A stretch of DNA of 64,000 bases from DATBHM01 sp963772375 (lineage in GTDB: Bacteria; Actinomycetota; UBA4738; JACQTL01). The DNA is taken from contig CAVYXG010000005.1 in the NCBI GenBank assembly GCA_963772375.1, forward strand, positions 372,001-436,000, read 5' to 3'. Of this stretch, positions 1 to 8,453 are shown in pieces (the first letter of the stretch is position 1; every line of letters starts with the position of its first letter). The notes under the pieces were generated by a model that did no database searches, was not told the DNA's origin, and worked only from the letters and a program-made list of their open reading frames with translations. Both the position numbers and the translations under genes were made by a program.

Positions 1-478
1 CACCTTCGCCACCGTCCTCGTGCTCGTGCCCGCCGCCGCCTCCTCCACCGCCGCCGTGGCCGGAGCCGCCCGTGTGGTGGGTCGGCGGGCCCGGCGCGTG
101 CGTGGAGCCGCCCGTGTGGTGGGTCGGCGGTTGGGGGGAGTGGGTCGATCCGCCGGTGTGGTGGGTGGGCGGCGTGGACGTGGGCGAGGTCCCGCCGGTG
201 TGGTGCACGGAGGTTCCGGAGCCGGATCCGGACGGCAGCTGGATCACCCGCGTCGGCCGGTGGACCACCACCGTCCGGGGTGGTGGCGCGGTGTGGACGG
301 GCCGCTTCGGCTTCCGGTGGATCGTGATGGTGCGGGTCTGGGTCTTGATGACCGGATTGCTCGTCGCGGGGGCGGCAGCCACGGGCTCCGAGTGAAGGCG
401 AACGCTGTACCCGACGACCCCCGACACCAGTGCTCCGGTCAGGCCGCCAGCCACCGCGACGGCGGATCGCTTGTTCAC
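1..478 (-). CDS. His-rich repeat surface protein, 3' end missing
   Basis: The gene runs off the left edge, so only the first 159 codons are seen. A GTG start at 478 follows a clear ribosome site (GAGGAGGCG). Residues 8-27 are a hydrophobic stretch after NKR, likely a signal peptide or membrane anchor. A basic proline/threonine/histidine-rich segment follows, then four HHTGG motifs spaced 14-15 residues apart, ending in a Gly8 run and HEHE before the edge. No catalytic domain is visible. The composition suggests an extracytoplasmic, possibly metal-binding, low-complexity protein; that role is inference. The function is unknown. Confidence 0.6.
   Translation of the reverse strand, partial: MNKRSAVAVAGGLTGALVSGVVGYSVRLHSEPVAAAPATSNPVIKTQTRTITIHRKPKRPVHTAPPPRTVVVHRPTRVIQLPSGSGSGTSVHHTGGTSPTSTPPTHHTGGSTHSPQPPTHHTGGSTHAPGPPTHHTGGSGHGGGGGGGGGHEHEDGGEG
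63..209. repeat. 42-bp tandem repeat coding 14-residue HHTGGSTH units
   Basis: About three and a half copies with an exact 42-base period start at 63, 105, 147 and 189. The shared core reads CCGCCSGTGTGGTGGGT. The period is a multiple of three and keeps the minus-strand reading frame, so it expands or contracts the His-Thr-Gly-Gly repeat of the partial gene. Confidence 0.8.
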
Positions 479-623
479 GTTCGCCTCCTCGACACGTCGA
501 ATCCCTGGAGGCACGCTACCGGGGCGGAGGTTAGGAACCGGACACGCCCGACCCAGGGCAACGCGAAGTCTCGGCCGCGGGCGGGGTGCGTCCGGTCACG
601 GGGCTCAGGCCGGGCACCACGGG

Positions 624-1037
624 CTACTTGACGACCAGGACGGGCACGCTCGCCTGGTGCAGCACCCGGTGCGCGACGCTGCCGAGCAGGAGCCCCGCGA
701 TCTCGCCCAGCCCGCGGGAGCCCATCACGATGAGGTCGGCCCCCACCGCGTCGGACAGGTCCACGATCCGGTGCGCGACCGCTCCGCGAACCGTGGAGTG
801 CACCTCCCCCCGCGCGCTGACCCCACGATCCTTGAGCGAACGAACCGCCCGGTCGGCCAGGTTCCCGGCCTCCTCGGGCGTCTCGGCCTCCATCGCCAGG
901 GTCCACGCCGCGATGGTCTCGGCGAGGTGCACCACCACGACCTCCCCCCCGAACGCCTCGGCCAGGTCGCCCGCGACCGACACGGCGCGGGCCGCGCACT
1001 CCGATCCGTCGACGGCAACGACGATCGTGTCGTACAT
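624..1037 (-). CDS. Universal stress protein, single domain
   Basis: This 137-residue protein is one complete UspA domain. It opens with the beta strand YDTIVVAVDGS, and the nucleotide-binding loop G106-SRG-9x-GS is intact, which places it with the ATP-binding Usp proteins. ATG 1037 is preceded by GAAGAGAGG. It sits at the edge of a cluster of CBS and Usp genes; the next gene on the right is divergent. In actinobacteria such proteins accumulate under hypoxia or stationary phase; that role here is inference from family and context. Confidence 0.9.
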   Translation of the reverse strand: MYDTIVVAVDGSECAARAVSVAGDLAEAFGGEVVVVHLAETIAAWTLAMEAETPEEAGNLADRAVRSLKDRGVSARGEVHSTVRGAVAHRIVDLSDAVGADLIVMGSRGLGEIAGLLLGSVAHRVLHQASVPVLVVK

Positions 1038-1238
1038 GGCGCCTCTCTTCGGTCGGGGCGGCCCCGGTGGGCCACCGTGATGCCAGCCTGCGCCCCGCAC
1101 GGGGACCCGGCGCCCGCCGAACGACCCCAGACGGAGGGGTCCATGGCCCGGAAGCACGTCCCGTCCGAGCCGGGCCGATGGGCCCGCGACCTCCCTCCGG
1201 GCGACACGTAGGTTCCTCTCGGAAGGGAGGGCCGCCGT

Positions 1239-1652
1239 ATGAAGATCGAGCTGCTGCAGAGCGCCGAGACGGTCACTGCCCGGGAGAGCGACACGCTGCT
1301 CCAGGCGGGGCGGCGGATGGCCAGGCACAACATCAGCGCGCTCCCGGTGCTCCGAGGGGGCGAGATCACGGGGATCCTCACCGAGCGCGACCTGGCCCAC
1401 GCACTGATCGAGCGGGACGACCCCACCGTCACGCGCGTCCGCGACGTCATGACCAGACGGCCCGTCACCGTCGACCCGGAGGCCGAGAGCGCGGACGTCG
1501 CCCGCCAGATGATGAGCCTCGGGGTCCGCCATCTCCCGGTCGTGCGGAACGGCAGGCTCACCGGGATGATCTCCGCCCGCGACCTCCTCCTGCTGGAGGC
1601 GTGGTCGCCGCTCGCCGGGTCCGACCGGGTCCCCGAGCTGGCGCTCCCGTAG
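1239..1652 (+). CDS. CBS-pair protein
   Basis: This 137-residue protein consists of two CBS motifs (about residues 8-58 and 70-125) joined by RDVMTRRPVTV, with no further domain. CBS pairs bind adenosyl ligands such as AMP or ATP and usually sense energy state. A purine-rich ribosome site (GGAAGGGAGGG) precedes ATG 1239. The same architecture recurs at 6410 in this cluster, and the two proteins align from the first residue. The size is like hypoxia-response CBS proteins of mycobacteria (Hrp1 type). The ligand is not predictable from sequence alone. Confidence 0.88.
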   Translation: MKIELLQSAETVTARESDTLLQAGRRMARHNISALPVLRGGEITGILTERDLAHALIERDDPTVTRVRDVMTRRPVTVDPEAESADVARQMMSLGVRHLPVVRNGRLTGMISARDLLLLEAWSPLAGSDRVPELALP

Positions 1653-1782
1653 GTCGAAGTCGGGCCGGTCGTCCCTGGCCCGCCGGGGCTCCTGACCCCC
1701 GCTGCGGGGACTCCCCTCTGTGATCCTCGACGGTGGGGCGGGATCGCCGCCGCCCACGAACCGTCCGAGGAGGTGGGCTTCG

Positions 1783-2487
1783 ATGAGGCGCCGAGTACGC
1801 GACGTGATGACGAAGACCGTGGTCGTGGTGGCCGCGGACACGCCGTTCAAGGAGATCGTACGGCGGTTGTCGGAACATCGGATCGCCGCGATGCCGGTGG
1901 TCGACGCGCGGGACCGGGCCATCGGCATCGTCTCGGAGGCGGACCTCCTGCTGAAGGAGGAGCACCCGCTGCCCGAGCACACACCGCGCATCGCCGGGCG
2001 CCGGAGGCGGACCGAGCTCGGCCGGGCCGAGGGGGCGACCGCGAAGGAGGTCATGACGTCGCCGGTCACGACCGTCGGTCCGGACGCCACCATCGCCGAG
2101 GCCGCCCGCGTCATGCACGCGGGGGGGTTTCGTTCGGTCCCGGTCGTCGACGAGGACGGACTCGTCGTGGGGATCGTCTCTCGGCGGAATCTCCTCCAGG
2201 GATTCCTGCGGCCCGACGCCGAGATCCTGTACGAGATCGAGGACGACGTGCTCAGCCAGCGGCTGCTGGTCGAGCCCGGGCGCGCGAGCGTCTCGGTTCT
2301 CGAGGGCGTCGTGACCCTCAGGGGGAGGGTCGAGCGGGAGTCCACCATCCCCATCGCCGTTCGAATGGTGTACGGCGTCGAGGGCGTGGTGAGCGTCGTG
2401 AACCGGCTGACCGCCGACTTCGACGACACCAAGCTGCGGCCGGTCTTCTCGGCGCCGTGGGGGGTCGTGCCGGCGGGAGCCCGGTGA
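1783..2487 (+). CDS. CBS-pair protein with C-terminal BON domain
   Basis: CBS 1 spans about residues 5-58 and CBS 2 about 88-142, separated by a charged linker of about 30 residues. A BON domain lies at about 148-212, with the typical core VTLRGRVERES and the ending GVEGVVSVVNRL. BON domains are thought to bind lipid or membrane surfaces, so this may be a membrane-linked energy sensor (inference). ATG 1783 is chosen over an upstream in-frame start at 1720 because GAGGAGGTGG lies just before it and the CBS domain begins at once. The tandem Usp gene follows after 7 bases, probably co-transcribed. Confidence 0.88.
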   Translation: MRRRVRDVMTKTVVVVAADTPFKEIVRRLSEHRIAAMPVVDARDRAIGIVSEADLLLKEEHPLPEHTPRIAGRRRRTELGRAEGATAKEVMTSPVTTVGPDATIAEAARVMHAGGFRSVPVVDEDGLVVGIVSRRNLLQGFLRPDAEILYEIEDDVLSQRLLVEPGRASVSVLEGVVTLRGRVERESTIPIAVRMVYGVEGVVSVVNRLTADFDDTKLRPVFSAPWGVVPAGAR

Positions 2488-2494
2488 CCGGCTG

Positions 2495-3325
2495 ATGCGG
2501 ATCCACCCGGAGTTCCGGAGGTTCCTCGCCGGGACGGACGGCACACCCGGCGGCGAGGAGGCCGTCCGCCAGGCGGCCCGGCTCGCGCGGGTCACGGGCG
2601 CGGAGCTCGAGATCGTCCACGTGACCCACGCGCCCCGGGTGAGCCTCGCGGGAACCGGCGCCGGCCGGCTCCGCGACGCCGACGCCCGACTCGCCGCGGC
2701 CGAGGCGGTGGCGTCCTCGGAACACCTCGACGCCGTCGTGCGCGTGCTGGTGGGCGAACCCGCGCACGAGCTCGCCGACGAGGCCCGCCGGACCTGGAGC
2801 GACATCGTGTGCGTGGGCGCCGACGCCGGCCTGCTGCGGCGGCAGTCCCTCCGGGGCGGAGTGGCCGCCCACGTCGTCCACCTGGGCGTCCGACCAACGT
2901 TGGTCTGCCGGCCCGGAGCCCTCGGCCGGACGGATCCCCGGCGCATCCTGGTGGCCGTCGATGGCTCCGAGAGCTCGCTGAACGCCGTGAGGCTCGCCGC
3001 CGGCATCGCCGCGGCGAGCGGGGCGCGGCTGCGGTTCGTCCATGCGACGGACCACGAGTTCCGCCCCCACGAGGCCGACCCGCACGATCCCTTCGAGGAC
3101 GCGCGGCATGCCGTGGGAGATCTCGACGTCGAGGTGGCGACGGAGGCGGGCCCGGCCGGCCGGGTCCTTGCCGGCGCCGCGGCCACGTGGGAGGCCGACC
3201 TGGTGGCCGTGGGCGACCGGGGGTTGAACGCCCTCGGCCGCATCGCTCTGGGGAGCGTGAGCGACTGGCTGCTCCGCCACCTGGATCGGACGGTCCTGGT
3301 GGCCCGGACCCGAACGGCCGCCTGA
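2495..3325 (+). CDS. Tandem universal stress protein (two Usp domains)
   Basis: This 276-residue protein has two Usp domains, about residues 8-145 and 149-276. The second begins ILVAVDGSESS and keeps the full nucleotide loop (GDRGLNALGRIALGS). The first has a degenerate loop (GADAGLLRRQSLRGG), so probably only one domain binds ATP well. Two-domain Usp proteins of this length are characteristic of actinobacteria, such as mycobacterial Rv2623. It directly follows the CBS-BON gene and is likely expressed with it. The convergent acetyltransferase gene ends 35 bases away. Confidence 0.88.
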   Translation: MRIHPEFRRFLAGTDGTPGGEEAVRQAARLARVTGAELEIVHVTHAPRVSLAGTGAGRLRDADARLAAAEAVASSEHLDAVVRVLVGEPAHELADEARRTWSDIVCVGADAGLLRRQSLRGGVAAHVVHLGVRPTLVCRPGALGRTDPRRILVAVDGSESSLNAVRLAAGIAAASGARLRFVHATDHEFRPHEADPHDPFEDARHAVGDLDVEVATEAGPAGRVLAGAAATWEADLVAVGDRGLNALGRIALGSVSDWLLRHLDRTVLVARTRTAA

Positions 3326-3360
3326 CCCCTCCCCTGACGCAGCCGCCGGGTTCGGTCCTG

Positions 3361-6072
3361 TCAGGAACGCCGCCGGGCCGAGATCGGCAGCTCGGGCGCC
3401 GGCGCCGCAACCCGAACGCGTGCGTCCACCACGGTCGCGCCCTCCCGCGTCGCCATGACCGGGTTGAGGTCCATCTCGGCGATCTCCGCATGGGCCTCGA
3501 CCAGGGCGGAGACCCGCAGCAGCACGTCCTCGAGGGCCCCGACGTCGACACCGGGCTCCCCCCGGTACCCCTCGAGCAGTGGGAACGTGGCCAGGGACCG
3601 GAGCATCGCGCCCGCCTCCAGGTCGGTGATCGGCGCCAGGCGGACCTCGACGTCGTGGAGCAGCTCCACGGCCGTCCCGCCCGCGCCGCACGCCAGCACC
3701 GGTCCGAACAGCGGGTCGTGCACCATCCCGATCAGCAGCTCCACCCCCGGGGGCACCATCCGCTGGACCAGGAACCCGGAGGGCCGGTGTCCGGCGGCCG
3801 ACAGCTCTTCGGCCATGCGCTCCGCCGCATCCCGCACCTTCGCCGGCCCCCGCAGGCCCACCCGAACGGCCCCGGCCTCCGTCTTGTGCACGAGGCCCGG
3901 CACGACTGCCTTCAAAGCGACGTCCCCACCCAGCCGGCGGGCGGCGGCCCTCGCCCCGTCGGCGTCCCCGACCAGGACGAACCGCGCCGTGGTGATCCCG
4001 TAGCACGCGAGCAGGTCGGCGACCTCCGCCGGTTCGAGCCACCGCGGCCCCCCTGCCAGCGCGGTGGCCAGGATGGCGCTGGCGTCGTGGTCGCGCGCGT
4101 CGGGGAACTCGCGCGTGGCCCCCTCGGGCCGTGACCGCCACTCCCCGTACCGGACGGCGCGGGCCAGTGCCCGGGCCGCCTCCTCCGGGAACGCGAACGT
4201 CGGCACGCCGGCCCCGCCCGACAGGAGCCACCCGGGCCCGCCGCTCACGGACATCCGGACCGCGAGCACCGGGATCCGGCCGTCGATGCCCTGCGCGGCC
4301 TCCCGGATCGCGGCGGCGACCTCCTCGGCCGGGGGCGACAGCGGCGGCACGAAGATGACGATGAGCGAATCGACGCAGGCCGCGACGGCATCGATCGACC
4401 GCCGGTAGTCCTCCGGGGAGGCCGACGCGATCATGTCGACCGGATTGGCGATCGACGCCTGGAACGGAAGCGCCTCCGACAGCCGCCGCCTCGTCGCCTC
4501 GGGGAGCGGCGGCACCTCCAGTCCCTCGGCCTCGCAGGCGTCGGCGCACAGGACGCCCGGTCCCCCGGCGTTCGTGACGATCCCCACCCGCCTGCCGGCG
4601 GGGATCGGCTGGTTCGCCAGCAGGGCGGCCACGTCGAACATCTCGGCCAGCGTGTCCGTCCGGATCACGCCGGCCTGCCGGAACAGGGCGTCGACGGTCA
4701 CGTCGGACGCCGCGAGCAGCGCCCCGGTATGGGATGCCGTTGCCCGCGCACCCGCCTGCGACCGTCCGCTCTTGACCGCGACGATGGGCTTCGTCCGGCC
4801 CACCCGCCGCGTGATCCGCGCGAACTTCCGGGGGTTCCCGAAGGACTCGAGGTACAGCAGGATCAGGTCCGTGTCCGGGTCCTCCTCCCAGTAGGACAGC
4901 AGGTCGTTGCCGGAGATGTCGGCCTTGTTCCCCACGGAGACGAACGAGGACAGACCGAGACCGAGCGTCGCGGCGCGGTCGATCACGGCGACACCGAGGG
5001 CACCGCTCTGCGACAGGAACCCCACCCGGCCGGCCGGGGGGAAGGTCGGCGCGAACGTCGCGTCCAGCCGCACGCCGGGGTTCGTGTTGAGGATCCCCAT
5101 GCAGTTCGGGCCGATCAGCCGCATGCCGTGCCGGCGGCACGTCTCCAACAGCTCCCGCTGGAGCTCGCGACCGTCGTCGCCGATCTCGGCGAACCCGGCC
5201 GAGATCACCACCAGCCCGCGGACCCCGTTGCGCCCGCACGCCTCGGCCACGTCGTGGACCGTGCGCGCCGGCACCACGACCACGGCGATGTCGACGGGAC
5301 CGGGGACCTCCTCGATCGACCGGACGGCCGCCACCGACTGGACCACGTCCGCGTTGGGGTTCACGGGATGGACCGGACCCTGGAACCCGGCGGCCAGCAG
5401 GTTGTGGAACACCGCCCCGGCGACGGTCGTCGGATCGCGCGAGGCACCGACCACGGCCACGGAACGGGGCGCCAGGAAGCCTCGCAGGGCCGCCACCGCC
5501 GCCGTCTGCTCGCGCCGTTCGAAGCGCTCGAGCGCGGACCCGGTCAGGGCCGTCGGGAACCGGACCACGATGGCCCCGGGCTCGGCGCGCATCTCGACCG
5601 GGAACCCGGTCTCGCGGATCACCTCGATCATCCTTCGGTTCTCGGGCATCACCTCCGCCTCGAACATGAGGAATCCCGCCCGGCTGGCCGCCTCGGCCAG
5701 GTGCCCGATCAGCAGGGTGCCGAGTCCGTGGCCCTGCAGCTCGTCCGCGACGGCGAGCGCCATCTCGGCCCGGTCCTCGCCCGTGGCGATGAACACGGCG
5801 TGCCCGACCGGACGGCCCCCCAGGGTCGCGAGGAGCCCGTACCTGCCGCGCTGGTCCATTGCGGACATGCGATCGACCACCCATTCGAGGTCGACCGCCG
5901 CCGTGAAGAACCGCAGCGCCAGCGACTCCCTGGACAGCCCGCGGTGGAACTCGAGGAGCGCGGCGCGGTCCTCGGCGCGGACCGGCCGGACGTGCACGGT
6001 GGAACCGTCCCGCAGGACCACGTCGGCCTCGCGGTGTGCCGGGTAGGCCGCCTCCTCCCCCACGGTGTGCAT
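3361..6072 (-). CDS. GNAT-acyl-CoA synthetase fusion (Pat-like protein acetyltransferase)
   Basis: This protein of about 903 residues has an N-terminal GNAT domain (about 15-180, acetyl-CoA loop QGHGLGTLL). It is followed by an NDP-forming acyl-CoA synthetase: CoA-binding Rossmann fold from about 203 (SVAVVGASRDP), the phospho-histidine segment ASHTGALLA (His448), and a C-terminal ATP-grasp part from about 680. Proteins of this build acetylate lysines, notably of acyl-CoA synthetases. Many actinobacterial members have the GNAT domain first, unlike enterobacterial Pat. ATG 6072 is preferred; a TTG three codons earlier is possible. Neighbouring Usp and CBS genes suggest a part in low-energy metabolism (inference). 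Confidence 0.85.
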   Translation of the reverse strand: MHTVGEEAAYPAHREADVVLRDGSTVHVRPVRAEDRAALLEFHRGLSRESLALRFFTAAVDLEWVVDRMSAMDQRGRYGLLATLGGRPVGHAVFIATGEDRAEMALAVADELQGHGLGTLLIGHLAEAASRAGFLMFEAEVMPENRRMIEVIRETGFPVEMRAEPGAIVVRFPTALTGSALERFERREQTAAVAALRGFLAPRSVAVVGASRDPTTVAGAVFHNLLAAGFQGPVHPVNPNADVVQSVAAVRSIEEVPGPVDIAVVVVPARTVHDVAEACGRNGVRGLVVISAGFAEIGDDGRELQRELLETCRRHGMRLIGPNCMGILNTNPGVRLDATFAPTFPPAGRVGFLSQSGALGVAVIDRAATLGLGLSSFVSVGNKADISGNDLLSYWEEDPDTDLILLYLESFGNPRKFARITRRVGRTKPIVAVKSGRSQAGARATASHTGALLAASDVTVDALFRQAGVIRTDTLAEMFDVAALLANQPIPAGRRVGIVTNAGGPGVLCADACEAEGLEVPPLPEATRRRLSEALPFQASIANPVDMIASASPEDYRRSIDAVAACVDSLIVIFVPPLSPPAEEVAAAIREAAQGIDGRIPVLAVRMSVSGGPGWLLSGGAGVPTFAFPEEAARALARAVRYGEWRSRPEGATREFPDARDHDASAILATALAGGPRWLEPAEVADLLACYGITTARFVLVGDADGARAAARRLGGDVALKAVVPGLVHKTEAGAVRVGLRGPAKVRDAAERMAEELSAAGHRPSGFLVQRMVPPGVELLIGMVHDPLFGPVLACGAGGTAVELLHDVEVRLAPITDLEAGAMLRSLATFPLLEGYRGEPGVDVGALEDVLLRVSALVEAHAEIAEMDLNPVMATREGATVVDARVRVAAPAPELPISARRRS

Positions 6073-6097
6073 CCTAGTCAAGCCCCCGCGGTCGGCG

Positions 6098-6158
6098 GAT
6101 CCCGGAAGGCCGTGTCGGGGTCCCGGAGGCCGGCTCGGGGTCCCGGCATCGCCGGGCC
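6098..6158. repeat. Imperfect 20-21 bp tandem repeat upstream of small membrane gene
   Basis: Three units begin at 6098, 6119 and 6139, with the shared core TCCCGG and mostly followed by AGGCCG. Units 2 and 3 carry the near-palindrome GGGGTCCC. The array lies between the divergent Pat-like gene and the small membrane ORF, where promoters for both are expected. It may be a regulator-binding array or chance GC-rich repetition. Confidence 0.55.
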
Positions 6159-6215
6159 GGTGGACCCGGACTGGCGCCGGCCCCGGTGGTGGACTTGGCG
6201 GTGGAGGCGATGAAC

Positions 6216-6371
6216 ATGCCAGCCATCGCGGGCTACCTGATCGACATGATGGTCACCCTGCTGGTGGTCGTACTCGCCGTCGAGTGCCTTGCGGCCGCGT
6301 TCATGGTGATCCGGGACATGTTCCACGGCCGGCGGCATCACGCCGGCTACCCGGGAGCGAGCCCCGCGTGA
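6216..6371 (+). CDS. Small single-span membrane protein, 51 residues
   Basis: ATG 6216 follows GGAGG with an 8-base spacer; ATG 6210 is in frame but too close to that site. Residues 11-33 are strongly hydrophobic (MMVTLLVVVLAV and on), followed by a short tail with RR and HH pairs. The stop overlaps an alternative start of the next CBS gene, and the two genes are probably co-transcribed. I recognise no family. The context suggests a stress-island membrane peptide. Confidence 0.6.
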   Translation: MPAIAGYLIDMMVTLLVVVLAVECLAAAFMVIRDMFHGRRHHAGYPGASPA

Positions 6372-6409
6372 CGATGCACGCCCCGCGGGATCGGGAGGGG
6401 AGCCCGGCC

Positions 6410-6772
6410 GTGAAGGTTCGCGTCGCCTGTTCATCCATGGTCGTGACGGCGGAGGCGGACGATCCCCTCGCCGAGGCGGCTTCGACGATGGCGTTCGAGG
6501 AGATCGGCTCGGTGGTGGTGCTCGACGACGGGGTGTTCGTCGGGATCGTCACGGAGCACGACCTCGTCCGGGCCGTCGCGGAGGGCGTGGACCTCGACCG
6601 GACGGCCGTCCGCGACTACATGACCCGGGATCCCGTCGTCGTCGAACCGGACGACGAGGTCGAACACGCCATCCATCAGATGGTCGGGGCGGGGGCCCGG
6701 CACCTCCCGGTCGTCACGGCCGGGAAGGTCGTCGGCATGCTCTCGGCCCGGGACCTCCTCGCCCTTCGCTGA
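6410..6772 (+). CDS. CBS-pair protein, 120 residues
   Basis: Two CBS motifs (about residues 6-55 and 65-118) fill the protein; the linker reads VRDYMTRDPVVV. GTG 6410 is chosen because GGGAGGGGAGCC precedes it, and because from this residue the protein aligns without gaps to the N-terminus of the CBS gene at 1239. An upstream GTG at 6368 would add 14 residues. It is paired with the small membrane protein just upstream. It probably binds an adenine nucleotide; the target is unknown. Confidence 0.85.
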   Translation: MKVRVACSSMVVTAEADDPLAEAASTMAFEEIGSVVVLDDGVFVGIVTEHDLVRAVAEGVDLDRTAVRDYMTRDPVVVEPDDEVEHAIHQMVGAGARHLPVVTAGKVVGMLSARDLLALR

Positions 6773-6785
6773 CCCGGAGCCGGCG

Positions 6786-6801
6786 GGGCGGCGGACCGCC
6801 C
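6786..6801. terminator. Short GC hairpin between convergent genes
   Basis: GGGCGG and CCGCCC pair around a CGGA loop, 14 bases after the CBS stop and before the stop of the convergent gene at 6827. There is no T-run, so termination is only suggested by position. Confidence 0.35.
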
Positions 6802-6826
6802 GCGTCAACGTCGCTTCCAGGATCGC

Positions 6827-7243
6827 TCAGTCGCTCAGCGGGGCGCCGCCGAGCAGGACGTGGGCCGCGGAATGGACCGATTCCACCAGGTGGTCCTCTG
6901 CGACGGGGAACGGCAGCGCGTGGCGGCCGTCGTGCCACCGGGGCGGGAGCTCCGACCGGTACACCACCACGGTGCGGCGGTCGTCCGGCAGGGTGGTGCA
7001 GACGCGTTGGGGGTCGCCGCCGAACAGCTCCGTGTCCGCGCCGTCGGGGACGTCCACCACCGCCACCTGCGCCCATTCACGCAGTGGGCACACGTCGCCG
7101 TCGAGCCGGGGGCACTCGGTCGTGACGAACGGGCCCGGGCAGGTCGCCGTGTCGAACCCCTCGTCCCGCAGCAGCGCCGCCCACCGGTTTCGCCGGACGA
7201 AGTCCTCGCTGACCACGAGCGCGTGCCGCTTCGGTCCGTTCAT
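6827..7243 (-). CDS. Degenerate receiver-like protein, unknown function
   Basis: This 138-residue protein has a strong ribosome site (AAGGGGATGAGGAC) before ATG 7243. The N-terminus, HALVVSEDFVRRNRW then LLRDEGF, resembles the first strand and helix of a response-regulator receiver. VAVVDVPDG may stand for the phospho-acceptor strand. The paired acidic residues and the conserved Thr and Lys of true receivers are not evident. A central insert carries three cysteines (TCPGP, ECPRL, VCPLR). It could be a pseudo-receiver or a small redox or metal protein. It sits in the stress island next to the flavodoxin-like gene, divergent from it. Confidence 0.55.
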   Translation of the reverse strand: MNGPKRHALVVSEDFVRRNRWAALLRDEGFDTATCPGPFVTTECPRLDGDVCPLREWAQVAVVDVPDGADTELFGGDPQRVCTTLPDDRRTVVVYRSELPPRWHDGRHALPFPVAEDHLVESVHSAAHVLLGGAPLSD

Positions 7244-7405
7244 GTCCTCATCCCCTTCAGCCGCTCCCACGGACGACTCGAAGCTATCCCCGGCCAGGAC
7301 CGGAGGCATCGGCCGACCGACCCTGCGGGCCCGGGTCCAAGGCCCCCCGGTCGCCGGCCCCCGGTTGGAACGCTGGCTGCGACGAACGGTGGAGGAGGAA
7401 ACCGC

Positions 7406-7915
7406 ATGGAGCCAGACCCGGTGCTGGTGGCGTATGGGACCAAGCGCGGGTCCACCGGGGAGATCGCCGAGGTCATCGGCGAGGAGCTGCGCGCGTTCGG
7501 GCTGCGCGCGGACGTCGTGGCGGCCGAGACGGTCCGGGACCTGGCGCCGTACGGCGCCGTCGTCCTGGGCGGCGCCCTGTACATGGGCCGGTGGCACCGG
7601 GCGGCTCGGGCCTTCGGCCGGCGGTTCGCCGCGGACCTCCGTCCCATCCCCGTGTGGCTGTTCAGCAGCGGTCCGCTCGATCGGAGCGCGGAGGAGCGGG
7701 AGATCGAACCGGTCGAACGGGTCGCGGCCCTGATGGCCGAGATCGGGGCGAACGGTCACGCCACGTTCGGGGGGAAGCTGCCCGCCGACGCGGCCGGGTT
7801 CCCCGCGAGGGCCATGGCCAGGACGATGGCCGGCGACTACCGGGACTTCGACCGGATCCGGGCGTGGGGGCGGGACATCGCGCTGGATCTCGCGCCCGGC
7901 GCCGCGGCCGCCTGA
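7406..7915 (+). CDS. Flavodoxin-domain protein (HemG-like)
   Basis: This 169-residue protein has a flavodoxin fold. The FMN phosphate loop is at the N-terminus (AYGTKRGSTGEIA), followed by the strand AVVLGGALYMGRWH, a signature shared with HemG-type protoporphyrinogen dehydrogenases and the flavodoxin_5 family. GGAGGAGGAAACC precedes ATG 7406. HemG converts protoporphyrinogen IX to protoporphyrin IX using quinones, but no other haem genes lie here. In this stress island a general FMN redox role is equally likely. The convergent SRPBCC gene ends 14 bases downstream. Confidence 0.78.
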   Translation: MEPDPVLVAYGTKRGSTGEIAEVIGEELRAFGLRADVVAAETVRDLAPYGAVVLGGALYMGRWHRAARAFGRRFAADLRPIPVWLFSSGPLDRSAEEREIEPVERVAALMAEIGANGHATFGGKLPADAAGFPARAMARTMAGDYRDFDRIRAWGRDIALDLAPGAAAA

Positions 7916-7928
7916 GCGTCCAGCCGGC

Positions 7929-8453
7929 TCAGGTTTGCCTGATCCGCGCGGGGTGGTGGCGCCGAGAGGCGGCCTCGCGGATGCGGACGCCGACCCGCTC
8001 GACGAAGTCCCGGACGGTCGCCTCGGCGACGTGGTTCAGCATCGCCCGATCCAGGGTCTGGCCGACCGAGCCGAAGGGGGGCGTGTACCGGCCGCTCATG
8101 GCGAGGTGGGTGACGCCGGGGCCGAACGGCGCGAGCTCGAGGTCTCCCTCCATCGACGGCAGGGGGCTGTGCTCGGCGCCGGTGCTCCACCGGAGCGGAA
8201 CGACCGAGCGGCCCGGGACGGTGAGCGGCTCCTCGACCACCACCTCGACCCGCTTGCGCACGTGGACGCCGATCCCGAACCCGACCGAGGTCAGCAGGTG
8301 GACGCCCTGTTCGTCGGTCTCCCGGACGAGGTCGGGGAGCCACGAGGCCGGGTCCGCGAGCAGCGTGGCGTTCGCGTCGGCGAAGGGCACGTCGAGGTCG
8401 ATGAAGTAGCGCACGAACATGAGCACCAGCATCGACCCCGGGCGCTGTTCCAC
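7929..8453 (-). CDS. SRPBCC-fold hypothetical protein
   Basis: This protein of about 174 residues opens MLVLMFVRYFIDLDVPFADA. That strand layout, the central beta segments (GVHVRKRVEVVVEEP, GDLELAPFGPGVTHLAMSG) and the long C-terminal helix fit the SRPBCC/START-like ligand-binding fold. The start is uncertain: GTG 8453 gives the full length, ATG 8432 removes seven residues, and neither has a good ribosome site. No catalytic residues can be assigned. It lies between the flavodoxin-like gene and the GAF histidine kinase. Confidence 0.55.
   Translation of the reverse strand: MEQRPGSMLVLMFVRYFIDLDVPFADANATLLADPASWLPDLVRETDEQGVHLLTSVGFGIGVHVRKRVEVVVEEPLTVPGRSVVPLRWSTGAEHSPLPSMEGDLELAPFGPGVTHLAMSGRYTPPFGSVGQTLDRAMLNHVAEATVRDFVERVGVRIREAASRRHHPARIRQT

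Noticed and set aside
63..209. 42-bp repeats as a CRISPR array
   Set aside because: The period is contiguous, in frame with coding sequence and has no unique spacers; no cas genes are present.
1067..1723. Arg/Pro-rich open frame overlapping the first CBS gene
   Set aside because: It is a different frame of a clear CBS gene with a better ribosome site and domain content.
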